NCBI RefSeq assembly: GCF_030169785.1
Contig: NZ_CP125854.1
Coordinates: forward strand, 1,736,001-1,800,000
Reading direction: 5' to 3'
Length of the DNA stretch: 64,000 nt
Origin: Bdellovibrio sp. 22V
GTDB lineage: Bacteria > Bdellovibrionota > Bdellovibrionia > Bdellovibrionales > Bdellovibrionaceae
Numbering within the stretch: position 1 is the first letter of the stretch; each line of letters starts with the position of its first letter. Positions 9,588 to 19,028 of the stretch are shown here, in pieces. Under the pieces are notes generated by a model that was not told where the DNA came from, did not search any database, and saw only the letters and a list, made by a program, of their open reading frames with translations. The position numbers and the translations under genes were made by a program.

Positions 9588-10929
9588 GACTCTGGCTTTG
9601 GTCGTTTTTGTTACCAGTGTTTCCATGTCGGCACATGCAAAAAAAGTAGCCGTGTTCTTTGGCGGAGGTGGAGAACCTTCCACTCCGGGCACTATCTTTG
9701 ACGAAACTTATATGGCCTTTCAACCCTTCAATGCAGGAAGTGGTTGGTCGACGAAGTCTTATTTTAATGGCGGGCACCCGACTTCAGAAAGAATTGCGGA
9801 TGCAATGACGGGTGGAAAAAACAAACCGATGACGGCGGCGAATATGAATGCCGAAATCGCGCAGCTTAAAGACAGTATTCTAAATGGGACTTTGAAAAGT
9901 GGCGATCAGTTAATGATTACTGTGGCGACCCACGGACTTCGTAAAGGGGGAACTCCGCAAAGGTCCCACAGTGTTACGACGACGGATCAAGACTTCAACA
10001 TGGATAAACTTCTTGAGCTTCGTAATCTGGCGGAGTCCAAGGGCGTAAAACTTGCGATTCTAGATTTTTCTTGTCACTCCGGAGCGACTCTGAACCTTGC
10101 GAGTGACAAAACCTGTGTCATTTCTGCCGCTTCTGACAATGTCGGATACAACAACGGCGGGGAAATGATCGCAAAGAGTCTCGCAAAAGGAACTAATCTC
10201 GAGAAAGCTTTCCTGAAGGGGCGAAACAGAGACGGATCTTTATCTCCGGGCGCTCCGCAGATTTCAACGGATGCCGGAAAACAAGCTTACGCTGCGACAA
10301 AATTCATATCAGACTCGATGTCGACGGGAACGGCTTTGGATCACGATCTTAGAAACAATGTTTCTTGTGCGACCACGTCTTCGCCGTCGTATAAACGACT
10401 TATGCGTGATTTTAGTGCGATTGATCGTGAGACCGGACTTATGCATTACGCGGGCGTGGGCTTGGGCATTAGACAAGCCAAGCTGGAGTATGAAAAAGCG
10501 CAACTCGATAAAGCGCTTAAAGAATATCTGCAAGCAAGAAACGAAATTGCAAGAAAGCTTATCAAAGCGAATAACTCAAACAACGAGAAATGCCTCGCTG
10601 TCACCAACTACCAGCTTTGTGGGCGCTTTGAAAATTTTGAAGCCGGTTTTCTTGCTCTTCGCCAACTCGAGGCGACGGGTCGAATGGACGCAAAATCAAA
10701 AGCGGAGTATGAAGTTTATAAAAAGTTTATAAACTCTCAAGAGTACAGAGCCTGGAGTCAATCGAACGAAGAGTACGAGCGAGCCGTCGCCGATACTTCG
10801 CGAGACAGGGGCCTTTATTGGAAAGCGAACGCCGTCGCCCAAGCGGAGCGGGATATTTACAATAAACTTTATGACCACTACTCAGATAAAAGTAAAAAAC
10901 CAAATCCTTGTAGGAGCTTTCAGTTATGA
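9577..10929 (+). CDS. Secreted metacaspase-like (clan CD, C14-type) cysteine protease
   Basis: A 450-residue protein with a signal peptide (1-21, cut after SAHA). The His motif is VATHG (His119) and the Cys motif is DFSCHSG (Cys166), which matches the metacaspase/caspase signature DxCHSG. Beta-strand, then His, then strand, then Cys, spaced 47 residues, is typical of the caspase p20 fold. C-terminal residues 300-440 are helical and charged and may be a regulatory or anchoring domain. The start overlaps the lipoprotein stop by 11 bp, and the next gene overlaps this one by 4 bp. Other clan CD families such as clostripain or gingipain are the alternative. Confidence 0.8.
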   Translation: MLIKTLALVVFVTSVSMSAHAKKVAVFFGGGGEPSTPGTIFDETYMAFQPFNAGSGWSTKSYFNGGHPTSERIADAMTGGKNKPMTAANMNAEIAQLKDSILNGTLKSGDQLMITVATHGLRKGGTPQRSHSVTTTDQDFNMDKLLELRNLAESKGVKLAILDFSCHSGATLNLASDKTCVISAASDNVGYNNGGEMIAKSLAKGTNLEKAFLKGRNRDGSLSPGAPQISTDAGKQAYAATKFISDSMSTGTALDHDLRNNVSCATTSSPSYKRLMRDFSAIDRETGLMHYAGVGLGIRQAKLEYEKAQLDKALKEYLQARNEIARKLIKANNSNNEKCLAVTNYQLCGRFENFEAGFLALRQLEATGRMDAKSKAEYEVYKKFINSQEYRAWSQSNEEYERAVADTSRDRGLYWKANAVAQAERDIYNKLYDHYSDKSKKPNPCRSFQL

Positions 10930-11411
10930 ACCATATGTGGAAAAGCCTGTTAACAATGTGGATATGCCTGCTACCACTAGGCGTTTTTGCTCAGGATAAT
11001 TTTAAATGCGGCGAATATGAATTCAAAGGTGTTCTGCGCAAGATGGATGAAAAGGTTGTCCTTAAACTTTACGAAGGATCCATGAGTGAGGCTGTTCTCA
11101 CGTTGGCGTCGGATTTAGAGGAATTGGCGAGTGTTTATGTCGATAACCCTGTGACTCTCAAAGGACGTCTTTACGAGCCTGTTAAAAACTATCGTGGCCA
11201 CGTCGAATCTCTAAAGACAGCGGCGGAAATTAAGGAACTGACCTCTCCGGATAAACCCTATACAGCTCGTTTTATGAGAGACGATATCAATCGTCGTGTC
11301 CCAGATCCTCTTCATCCTGATATGGATTCTGGAATGAAGCTCGTAAAAGAGGGTTCTTGCGGCGGGCGTGAGCCCAGTGCTAATTCAAAGAAACCTGCAA
11401 AGAAAAAGTAG
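10926..11411 (+). CDS. Small secreted protein in the metacaspase operon
   Basis: A 161-residue protein starting in an ATGA overlap with the metacaspase-like gene. The signal peptide ends near GVFAQ (residue 22). The mature part starts with a compact beta-rich region (about 25-100) and ends in a Lys-rich tail (KKPAKKK). No family recognised. Tight coupling suggests it works with the two preceding exported proteins, possibly as partner or substrate of the protease. That is inference from position. Confidence 0.7.
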   Translation: MNHMWKSLLTMWICLLPLGVFAQDNFKCGEYEFKGVLRKMDEKVVLKLYEGSMSEAVLTLASDLEELASVYVDNPVTLKGRLYEPVKNYRGHVESLKTAAEIKELTSPDKPYTARFMRDDINRRVPDPLHPDMDSGMKLVKEGSCGGREPSANSKKPAKKK

Positions 11412-11449
11412 CTATTGAACCTCATAACTACATGAACTAAAAGAACCCT

Positions 11450-11962
11450 ATGAAAAAGAAAACCGGCAGAGATGCAAAAGAACTAGAAAACTTCGCCCTT
11501 GGCGAGAATCAAACAAAATATCCAGAGACGTATGCTCCGGAGGTTTTGGAAGCTTTTGACAACAAGAATCCAGGCAAGATTGCATGGACGACTTTTGTTT
11601 GTACGGAGTTCACTTCATTGTGTCCGAAGACGCGCCAACCTGATTTCGCGAAAATTTTTATCAATTACATCGCGGATAAGAAAATGGTCGAATCAAAATC
11701 TTTGAAGCTTTATCTTTTTAGTTTCCGCAATCACGGGGACTTCCACGAAGACTGTGTACAAACGATTTGTGATGACTTGGTGAAGTTGATGAAACCGAAA
11801 TACATCGAAGTAGTGGGCGAGTTCACTCCACGCGGCGGTATTGCGATCTATCCGTATGCTAGTTATTCTGTCAAAGATAAGTTCTTCCAGGATCTTTATA
11901 AGAAGCGTATGAGCGAATATGCTCCGGGTAAGTACTCCATGGAGCTTTCGAAGCTATACTAA
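11450..11962 (+). CDS. queF: NADPH-dependent 7-cyano-7-deazaguanine (preQ0) reductase
   Basis: A 170-residue cytoplasmic enzyme that reduces preQ0 to preQ1 in queuosine biosynthesis. Family hallmarks are the catalytic Cys58 in FTSLCPKT, Asp65, the SKSLKLY block (82-88) that contributes NADPH/substrate binding, and [11 protein letters not shown] (92-102) with Glu100. The length matches the short unimodular (type I) QueF. It follows the metacaspase operon after 38 bp and may share its transcript. A strong bidirectional terminator follows. No preQ1 riboswitch is visible in the short leader. Confidence 0.95.
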   Translation: MKKKTGRDAKELENFALGENQTKYPETYAPEVLEAFDNKNPGKIAWTTFVCTEFTSLCPKTRQPDFAKIFINYIADKKMVESKSLKLYLFSFRNHGDFHEDCVQTICDDLVKLMKPKYIEVVGEFTPRGGIAIYPYASYSVKDKFFQDLYKKRMSEYAPGKYSMELSKLY

Positions 11963-11965
11963 AAT

Positions 11966-12001
11966 AAAAAAGGCTGACTTAAAGAGTCAGCCCTTTTTTT
12001 T
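11966..12001. terminator. Bidirectional rho-independent terminator
   Basis: A perfect 8 bp stem, GGCTGACT/AGTCAGCC, with a short loop is flanked by an A-run on the left and an 8-base T-run on the right. It can serve queF on plus and the convergent gene at 12006 on minus. Confidence 0.88.
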
Positions 12002-12005
12002 CAGA

Positions 12006-12521
12006 TTAAAAGTTATATTCAACAAGCCCTTTTGTTACTGCGATTACTTCATCTCTATTTGTCGCATCAATGTCGATTCTTTGACCGTCAATCACGCCCT
12101 TAAAACAGCTTAAGTAAACGTGAACTCTAACAGGTTCTCCGCTTGAGGAGATGCCCTCAAGATATGTAGACTGCCAGGCCGTTCCTTGTGGAATGATGAC
12201 TGTGCCTTCTACGGGTTCGCCTGCTTTTGTTTCCGCAGAGACGCTCCACATATCGCAATAAGGTTTGGATGCATCAAATGATGTGAATAATCTTGTGTAA
12301 ATCGTTGGAGTTGTTCCGGCTCTGCTTCCGGCCTTAGCAGAGAAAACCGTCCCATTTTGATACATAAATCGGTCATGTCCTCCTGACAGAGACAACGTTA
12401 AATCCTTTGCAACTGAAGAGACCTTGTTTGTTGCTGAACCGATTTGTCCATTACCTGCGAAGCCCACAGAACCAGTTAAAAGAATCAATGCAGCCGTCGC
12501 AAAATTTTTCAAGTTTTTCAT
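12006..12521 (-). CDS. Secreted protein, unknown
   Basis: A 171-residue protein from the ATG at 12521, supported by GAGGGA upstream and a signal peptide (1-22, ending GFAGN). Longer readings would put residues before the signal. The mature part is beta-rich with two cysteines, no repeats and no recognised motif. It is divergent from the TIGR02147 gene at 12798, like two other secreted-protein genes near TIGR02147 genes in this window. Confidence 0.75.
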   Translation of the reverse strand: MKNLKNFATAALILLTGSVGFAGNGQIGSATNKVSSVAKDLTLSLSGGHDRFMYQNGTVFSAKAGSRAGTTPTIYTRLFTSFDASKPYCDMWSVSAETKAGEPVEGTVIIPQGTAWQSTYLEGISSSGEPVRVHVYLSCFKGVIDGQRIDIDATNRDEVIAVTKGLVEYNF

Positions 12522-12685
12522 AAAAACTCCCTCTGTATTGTTTAGATTTTGCGAGCACGCCAGCATGAGTTCATGAGGCAGAAACGACAAAATATGTATG
12601 CAATTTATCTAAGCAACGGGTATGCGCAGGTCCGGCATTTCTGGAATATTTAATATTCTTAAGCACTTAATGGAGAAAGGCAGCT

Positions 12686-12721
12686 ATGAAAGATGTCGTT
12701 TTTTTGGTCAAGAGGCACTAA
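12686..12721 (+). promoter_or_regulatory. Possible 11-codon upstream ORF
   Basis: An ATG at 12686 with GGAGAAAGG just upstream reads 11 codons to a TAA, about 75 bp before the TIGR02147 start. It could be a leader peptide or chance. Its ribosome site is better than that of the downstream gene. Confidence 0.25.
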
Positions 12722-12797
12722 TTGGCGCAGAAATTTGTTTGCAGTGAACAAATTGTCCACTCTTGCATTTGGGAATAAACCTTCGCAGGCTTTAAAT

Positions 12798-13637
12798 ATG
12801 AAACCAGAAGTGAAAAAGTACCTTAATGCCATTCAGTTTCTCCAGGATGTTTATCAATTTCACAAAGAAAATGACCCTCAATTCTCCTATGACGTTTGGG
12901 CGAAAGAGTTAGGTCTGAACGATAAATCCTATGTGCGAATTCTAGTGCTTGGTAAGCGCCCCCTTAATCCGAAGATATTGGCGATCTTTGCTGAAAATCT
13001 GAATTTGCCGCCGGTTGAAAAAGAATATTTCATCAACTTGGTTCACTATACCCAGAGCAAAACGCAGGCGCACAAAGAGTTATTCGGAAAAAAATTAGTG
13101 CAGATTTTGAAAACCGAATTAGATCAGCTTGAAATCGAATCGCACTTCGACTTTTTATCGAACCCCTTGCTCCCGCGCCTACAGGTCCTTTTGAGTTTCA
13201 CTGATTTAGAGCAATCGCCAAAAAACTTGGCTTGGCTTTTAAGCTGTTTCACTGACGAAGTTATTGCGGCGCTCGAGAAGTTAGAAAGCCTGCAGCTGAT
13301 TCGCAAAGAAGGTCTTCGCTATGTGACTTTAAAAAAATCTTTCAAAGTGGCTGATAACTTCGGCGACATAGGAATGAACGCTTTTTATATGAATAGTTTG
13401 GACGAAGCGAAGAAGGCGTTGTTGCTCCCCAAAGAAGTGCGTCGTGTTAAAAGCCTGTTCCTTCCGTTGACAGCGCAGGAGTTCACGGAGTTCTTAAGCA
13501 ATATGCAAAACTTCGTGAATGAGCAGCTCTTCAAATTTAATCCCGACAAATATAAAGGCCGCCGTCTTTACCAAGTTCATATGAACATCATTCCGGTCGC
13601 CAACGAGGAAATGGGTGGTATCTCCAAAGACGATTAG
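12798..13637 (+). CDS. TIGR02147 family protein (putative DNA-binding regulator), copy 1
   Basis: A 279-residue protein from the ATG at 12798 (AGG eight bases upstream). An ATG at 12693 would add 35 residues that do not fit the family. The N-terminus (about 10-65) has the family pattern: a short helix, then a lambda-repressor-like helix-turn-helix (WAKELGLNDKSYVRILVLGKR) and a NLPPVEKEYFINLVHYTQS block. The C-terminus has the conserved HMNIIPV-type strand. The family is expanded in Bdellovibrio and Fibrobacter; its function is not established, but the fold suggests transcription control. Confidence 0.85.
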   Translation: MKPEVKKYLNAIQFLQDVYQFHKENDPQFSYDVWAKELGLNDKSYVRILVLGKRPLNPKILAIFAENLNLPPVEKEYFINLVHYTQSKTQAHKELFGKKLVQILKTELDQLEIESHFDFLSNPLLPRLQVLLSFTDLEQSPKNLAWLLSCFTDEVIAALEKLESLQLIRKEGLRYVTLKKSFKVADNFGDIGMNAFYMNSLDEAKKALLLPKEVRRVKSLFLPLTAQEFTEFLSNMQNFVNEQLFKFNPDKYKGRRLYQVHMNIIPVANEEMGGISKDD

Positions 13638-13789
13638 GGTGAGAGGACACCGCCGTTACCACGCGAGTCCGGTTTCTTGTGTTTAAAGTTTTTTCACTCA
13701 AAGAGAATTTGCAAACTCTAAACCTCTCACTGTTAGATTTACACGAGATCGTTTAAGATCGCCTTTTATAAACCAAAGGTAGGTCCCCT

Positions 13790-14164
13790 ATGAAAATCGT
13801 ATCTCTTGTTATCGGTTGTCTTTTAGCTTCTGCAACTGTTCACGCAACGACTGTTAAATGCGTCTCTGACAAGAATGTTGTATTTGCTATCTCTATTGAT
13901 AAAGCCGACAACACGATCACAGTAAAACAAGACAAGCGCAGCCCTGTTGAGTTTGAAGTCTATGAAAAACTAGAAGACAAAACAGACGACGGAATTGCGA
14001 CTTATTATAGAATTAAGAGCGGTCCAACGACGAACGAACTTACATTCAGCGGTGAACTTGCGACTCTTGAAAAAGGGAACAAAGTTACGAACGCAGGTTT
14101 GACTCTTTTGAACGATCAGCTTGCAAAAACTGTTGTTGATACTGGCATCATGAACTGTAAATAA
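13790..14164 (+). CDS. Small secreted protein
   Basis: A 124-residue protein with a clear signal peptide (1-19, ending VHAT) and an AGG-type ribosome site. The mature 105 residues are beta-rich and contain two cysteines, one near each end, that could form a disulfide. No known family. Monocistronic: it is preceded by a 150 bp intergenic region with a small inverted repeat (GATCGTTTAAGATC) and followed by the opposite-strand tRNA-Ser gene. Confidence 0.75.
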   Translation: MKIVSLVIGCLLASATVHATTVKCVSDKNVVFAISIDKADNTITVKQDKRSPVEFEVYEKLEDKTDDGIATYYRIKSGPTTNELTFSGELATLEKGNKVTNAGLTLLNDQLAKTVVDTGIMNCK

Positions 14165-14186
14165 GAATCGGAGCTGCTTAAAAAAG

Positions 14187-14279
14187 TGGCGGAAAGGGCG
14201 GGATTTGAACCCGCGGTACACCTTTTGAGTGTACGAGCGTTTAGCAAACGCTTGGTTTCAGCCACTCACCCACCTTTCC
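14187..14279 (-). tRNA. tRNA-Ser (anticodon GCU)
   Basis: On the minus strand the acceptor stem GGAAAGG/CCTTTCC, the T-arm with GGTTCAAATCC, a long class-II variable arm and the anticodon stem AGCGT/ACGCT enclosing TTGCTAA give anticodon GCU, which reads AGC/AGU. Discriminator G is followed by an encoded CCA (14187-14189), then a T-run on minus. Confidence 0.95.
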
Positions 14280-14421
14280 GCGGTCGGTTTTCTCGACTGA
14301 GGATTCAAACTGCCATAGCGGGGCCCGTTAATCAAGGCTTTGACCCGACTCTTTTTGTAAATTTATCAAGAATGCTTGATTTTTCGGTGGCCGCAGTCTA
14401 TCAATACTTCTCTTTCACAGT

Positions 14422-14498
14422 GCACTCGTAGCTCAGCTGGATAGAGTACATGACTACGAATCATGTGGTCAGAGGTTCGAATCCTCTCGAGTGCACCA
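14422..14498 (+). tRNA. tRNA-Arg (anticodon ACG)
   Basis: A 77-base cloverleaf with acceptor stem GCACTCG/CGAGTGC, discriminator A and encoded CCA. The D-arm contains AGCTCAGCTGG. Anticodon stem CATGA/TCATG encloses CTACGAA. The ACG anticodon reads CGN codons after A34-to-inosine editing. A T-run follows. Confidence 0.96.
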
Positions 14499-14608
14499 TT
14501 TTTTCTCTCCGAATTTATTTCCAACAAAACAGATTATCGCCACGCAGCAAGAAGCTGATAATAATTTAATTCTTTCGATCTGATCGGCCTTTGATCTAAA
14601 TTTATTCC

Positions 14609-15064
14609 ATGAAAATGGGATTGGTAATCAAAGTTCTTATGATGGTTCTTTCGTTGGCGGCGGTTCTTTACGGTATCAAAGCCTTAAAATCTCCGAGTGT
14701 GCAGCAAAAAGCCGACGATCCGAATAGTTTCGTGGGCCTTCTCATCGGCGGCGACCAAAGAATGTTGAACTGGTGCCCTGAGGGGGTTACATCGGTTGAA
14801 CTCTACTCTGACTCGGGGGAGATTTCTCGAGTCCTTACTTCCAAACAAGATATCTCTGCCGTCTGCGAACTTATGATCGGGGGCTTTTCTATGGAGGGCG
14901 GTCAGGAGCCGGTTTATAAGCTTCGTTTGCGAGCGTTGACCGAGGGCTCCGGCAATCCCGTTTCGCTCGAACAAGCGCAAGGCACGGCCATTTTTAGAGT
15001 CAAAGGCATGCCCTTTTCTTGCCCGGGCTTAATGAAAATATTAGAACGATTCAACAGTCCGTAG
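14609..15064 (+). CDS. Single-membrane-segment protein, unknown
   Basis: A 151-residue protein. Residues 6-24 are one hydrophobic helix without a clear cleavage site, so it is probably an inner-membrane anchor with a periplasmic domain of about 120 residues containing three cysteines. No recognisable family. Sits alone between tRNA genes. Confidence 0.65.
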   Translation: MKMGLVIKVLMMVLSLAAVLYGIKALKSPSVQQKADDPNSFVGLLIGGDQRMLNWCPEGVTSVELYSDSGEISRVLTSKQDISAVCELMIGGFSMEGGQEPVYKLRLRALTEGSGNPVSLEQAQGTAIFRVKGMPFSCPGLMKILERFNSP

Positions 15065-15123
15065 TTCATGATTTTCGTTTGACAAGAAGTCGCCAAGGCC
15101 CTAATTATAGTCTCTCACCGAGT

Positions 15124-15199
15124 TCAGGAGTAGCTCAGTCGGTAGAGCAAGCGGCTGTTAACCGCTGGGTCGGGGGTTCGAGTCCCTCCTCCTGAGCCA
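15124..15199 (+). tRNA. tRNA-Asn (anticodon GUU)
   Basis: A 76-base cloverleaf with acceptor stem TCAGGAG/CTCCTGA, discriminator G and encoded CCA. Anticodon stem AGCGG/CCGCT encloses CTGTTAA, giving GUU. Confidence 0.96.
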
Positions 15200-15223
15200 A
15201 CTTTATTAGTTGTGAAAAAGAAG

Positions 15224-15254
15224 AAACCAAGTCCACAAGACTTGGTTTTTTTGT
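15224..15254 (+). terminator. Rho-independent terminator of tRNA-Asn
   Basis: A 9-10 bp stem, AAACCAAGTC/GACTTGGTTT, with loop CACAA and a T-run, 25 bp after the tRNA. Confidence 0.88.
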
Positions 15255-15431
15255 TTCGGGCTCCTGCCGTCAACCTCGTCTTATCTGTCTAACTAATTTC
15301 GTCTCAAAGTAACACAAATGGGCCGCCATAGGTTCTCAAAATCAATATATTGCAATTGAGTCATGTTTCCAGCGGCACAAGGCTTGTACTAAGGGGTCTC
15401 GGATATCTCACGTTTGTTGTTAGGAGTCCCC

Positions 15432-15938
15432 ATGCGCTTTCTTAAATTCTTACCCGTAGTCGCTTTTTGGAGCCTCACTGCTTTCGCATTTGAAGCGGGT
15501 GCAGGAGTTAAAAGCTATCGCGAATGGAAGGGCGAGAAAGTCACTTTTTCTCAAGTACGTATTAACTCTTTGAAAGCGCAAATCGACTCGAAAAAACAAG
15601 TTCGTCAGATGGCTCAAGGCATGGACCCCAATCTTGCTCATAAATCCCATTTGGAAGCCGTCGCGAGCCAAGATATTTCCGTCGAGAAACTGGAAAGAGA
15701 GCTTCGTGAGGAGCTTTATGACCTTGAAGTGGCGAAGGATCTTTCTGTGACAGACTACTTCGTGGGGTATCTAACGAAAGTCCAAGATAAGAAGTCGGCT
15801 TTCAATGAAGTGGCTGGTAAATTGACCCCCGAAGAAGTGGCGGAGTTGATGACGGCTTACGCGAACTCTGTGTTCGGAGCTCAAACCTCCGACCTGCCTG
15901 CCAGCGCCGCGAACGTGGGGAAAGACCCTCTAAAATAG
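15432..15938 (+). CDS. Secreted or periplasmic protein, unknown
   Basis: A 168-residue protein from the ATG at 15432, with AGGAG ideally spaced. The signal peptide ends around TAFAF (residue 21). The mature part is almost entirely helical and charged (residues 25-130), probably a coiled coil. No family recognised. It lies upstream of groESL but has its own ribosome site; the groESL promoter lies after it. Confidence 0.7.
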   Translation: MRFLKFLPVVAFWSLTAFAFEAGAGVKSYREWKGEKVTFSQVRINSLKAQIDSKKQVRQMAQGMDPNLAHKSHLEAVASQDISVEKLERELREELYDLEVAKDLSVTDYFVGYLTKVQDKKSAFNEVAGKLTPEEVAELMTAYANSVFGAQTSDLPASAANVGKDPLK

Positions 15939-16018
15939 ACCTCAAAATAAGTCCCTAAAATTTCTGAAATATTTCCGAATTTACTCGTCGTGTCGGAAGA
16001 AAATTTCAGCACCTGACC

Positions 16019-16047
16019 TTGACTCCTACACGGGGCAATTCATATTA
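16019..16047 (+). promoter_or_regulatory. Sigma-70-like promoter of groESL
   Basis: TTGACT (16019-16024) with a 16-17 base spacer to CATATT/ATATTA (16041-16047), about 30 bp before the groES ribosome site GGAGG. I looked for a CIRCE element (TTAGCACTC-N9-GAGTGCTAA) and did not see one, so HrcA control is not indicated here. Confidence 0.55.
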
Positions 16048-16080
16048 CCTTCGTTGTTATATAAATAAACGGAGGCACAC

Positions 16081-16383
16081 ATGGCTAAGAGTGAAATTGG
16101 CGTTCGTCCTTTGCACGACAGAATTCTTGTTCGCAGAATGGCGGAAGAAGAAAAAACCGCTGGCGGACTTTTCATCCCTGATACAGCAAAAGAAAAACCA
16201 CAAAAAGGCGAAATCATTGCGACTGGTAAAGGTCGTATCACTGAAGATGGAAAAATTCTTCCTCTTGAAGTGAAAGTTGGCGACAAAGTGCTTTTCAGCA
16301 AATACGCGGGCACTGAGTTGAAACTTGAAGGCAACGAATACCTAATGATGCGCGAAGAAGACATCTTGGGTGTTTTCAACTAA
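16081..16383 (+). CDS. groES: Co-chaperonin GroES (10 kDa)
   Basis: A 100-residue protein of full family length. It caps the GroEL chamber as a heptamer. Visible are the N-terminal [11 protein letters not shown] block, the mobile loop region ([18 protein letters not shown]) that binds GroEL, and the C-terminal [19 protein letters not shown] strong GGAGG ribosome site lies seven bases upstream. First gene of the groES-groEL operon, 39 bp before groEL. Codon use is strongly biased, as expected for high expression. Confidence 0.98.
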   Translation: MAKSEIGVRPLHDRILVRRMAEEEKTAGGLFIPDTAKEKPQKGEIIATGKGRITEDGKILPLEVKVGDKVLFSKYAGTELKLEGNEYLMMREEDILGVFN

Positions 16384-16410
16384 GCGAACGCTTTTAATTT
16401 AATAATTTAA

Positions 16411-18063
<1,653 letters not shown>

Positions 18064-18120
18064 GCCAGTGGCCACAGTGCTGTAGCGACGGCAGTCGCTT
18101 AAGCTGAAGTAGCATCATTA

Positions 18121-18152
18121 AAAAGCCTGGGATCAAACCCAGGCTTTTTTTA
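18121..18152 (+). terminator. Rho-independent terminator of groESL
   Basis: An 11 bp stem, AAAAGCCTGGG/CCCAGGCTTTT, with loop ATCAAA and a T-run, about 60 bp after the groEL stop. Confidence 0.92.
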
Positions 18153-18167
18153 TTTATGGAGTATCTT

Positions 18168-19028
18168 ATGCATGAAGTTTTAATTACGGGAGCTTCCTCT
18201 GGAATTGGTTACGCGCTGACAGAGTCTTTTCTGCAAAGGGGAGATGTTGTATGGGCCGGGGCGAGAAAACCAGAAACTCTTAAAGCTCCTGCAGAAAAAT
18301 ATCCCGGAAACTTGAAAGTCTTAAAACTCGATGTCACGTCGGCGACGGACATCGAATCGGCAGTACAAACAATTACGCAAAATCCTTCCGATAAAAAGTT
18401 CATTCTTGTTAATAATGCCGGTGTGGCCTTAGGCGGACCGATTGAATCCTTGCCTCTCGAAGAGTGGAAATCCTTGTTCGAAGTCAACGTGTTCGGACTT
18501 GTTTCGGTAACTAAAAATTTTTTGCCACGTCTTCGCCAAAATCGTGGGCTTGTGATTAACATTGGTTCGATCAGTGGCCGAATTTCTTCCCCTTATCTTG
18601 CCCCCTACTGCGCCAGCAAATTCGCGGTGAAAGCGATCTCGGATGCGTTAAGAAGAGAGTTGCGCTCTCACGGTGTGAATGTTGTTCTTGTCGAGCCTGG
18701 TCCCATTAAGACGGATATTTGGGATAAGTCGATTCATCACAGTAATGAGCTGAAAAAGTTTATTACAGGTGATCAGTTGAAAGTTTATGGTGAAGCCATT
18801 GAGAATTTGAATTCCGCTGTGGCGGAGGTCGCTAAGAGCGCGGTTCCTGTGTCTTGGGTCACAGACACAGTCATGAGCGCCATTAATGCGAAAAATCCGC
18901 GCGCTTACTATCTTGTGGGAAAAGGAATACGTATTCAGGCGTTCTTGGCAAAGCACCTGCCTACGAAGTGGCTCGATGCTTTGCTTTCAATGGGTTACCG
19001 CTTTCAGGCGGCTAAGAAAAAATCTTAA
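18168..19028 (+). CDS. Short-chain dehydrogenase/reductase (SDR)
   Basis: A 286-residue protein from the ATG at 18168 (GGAG six bases upstream; the ATG at 18156 is less likely). Classical SDR: nucleotide-binding TGASSGIG near residues 7-14, NNAG near 85, catalytic Ser in NIGSISG, and Tyr and Lys in YCASK. The PGPIKTD loop follows. It oxidises or reduces an alcohol/ketone substrate with NAD(P)H; substrate unknown. The C-terminal region resembles retinol-dehydrogenase-like members. Its stop overlaps the convergent outer-membrane gene by 4 bp. Confidence 0.9.
   Translation: MHEVLITGASSGIGYALTESFLQRGDVVWAGARKPETLKAPAEKYPGNLKVLKLDVTSATDIESAVQTITQNPSDKKFILVNNAGVALGGPIESLPLEEWKSLFEVNVFGLVSVTKNFLPRLRQNRGLVINIGSISGRISSPYLAPYCASKFAVKAISDALRRELRSHGVNVVLVEPGPIKTDIWDKSIHHSNELKKFITGDQLKVYGEAIENLNSAVAEVAKSAVPVSWVTDTVMSAINAKNPRAYYLVGKGIRIQAFLAKHLPTKWLDALLSMGYRFQAAKKKS

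Noticed and set aside
14187-15199. tRNA cluster as an integration site of a mobile island
   Set aside because: No integrase, no direct-repeat copy of a tRNA 3-prime end, and neighbouring genes look native.
16000-16080. CIRCE operator upstream of groES
   Set aside because: No TTAGCACTC-N9-GAGTGCTAA dyad is present in the leader.
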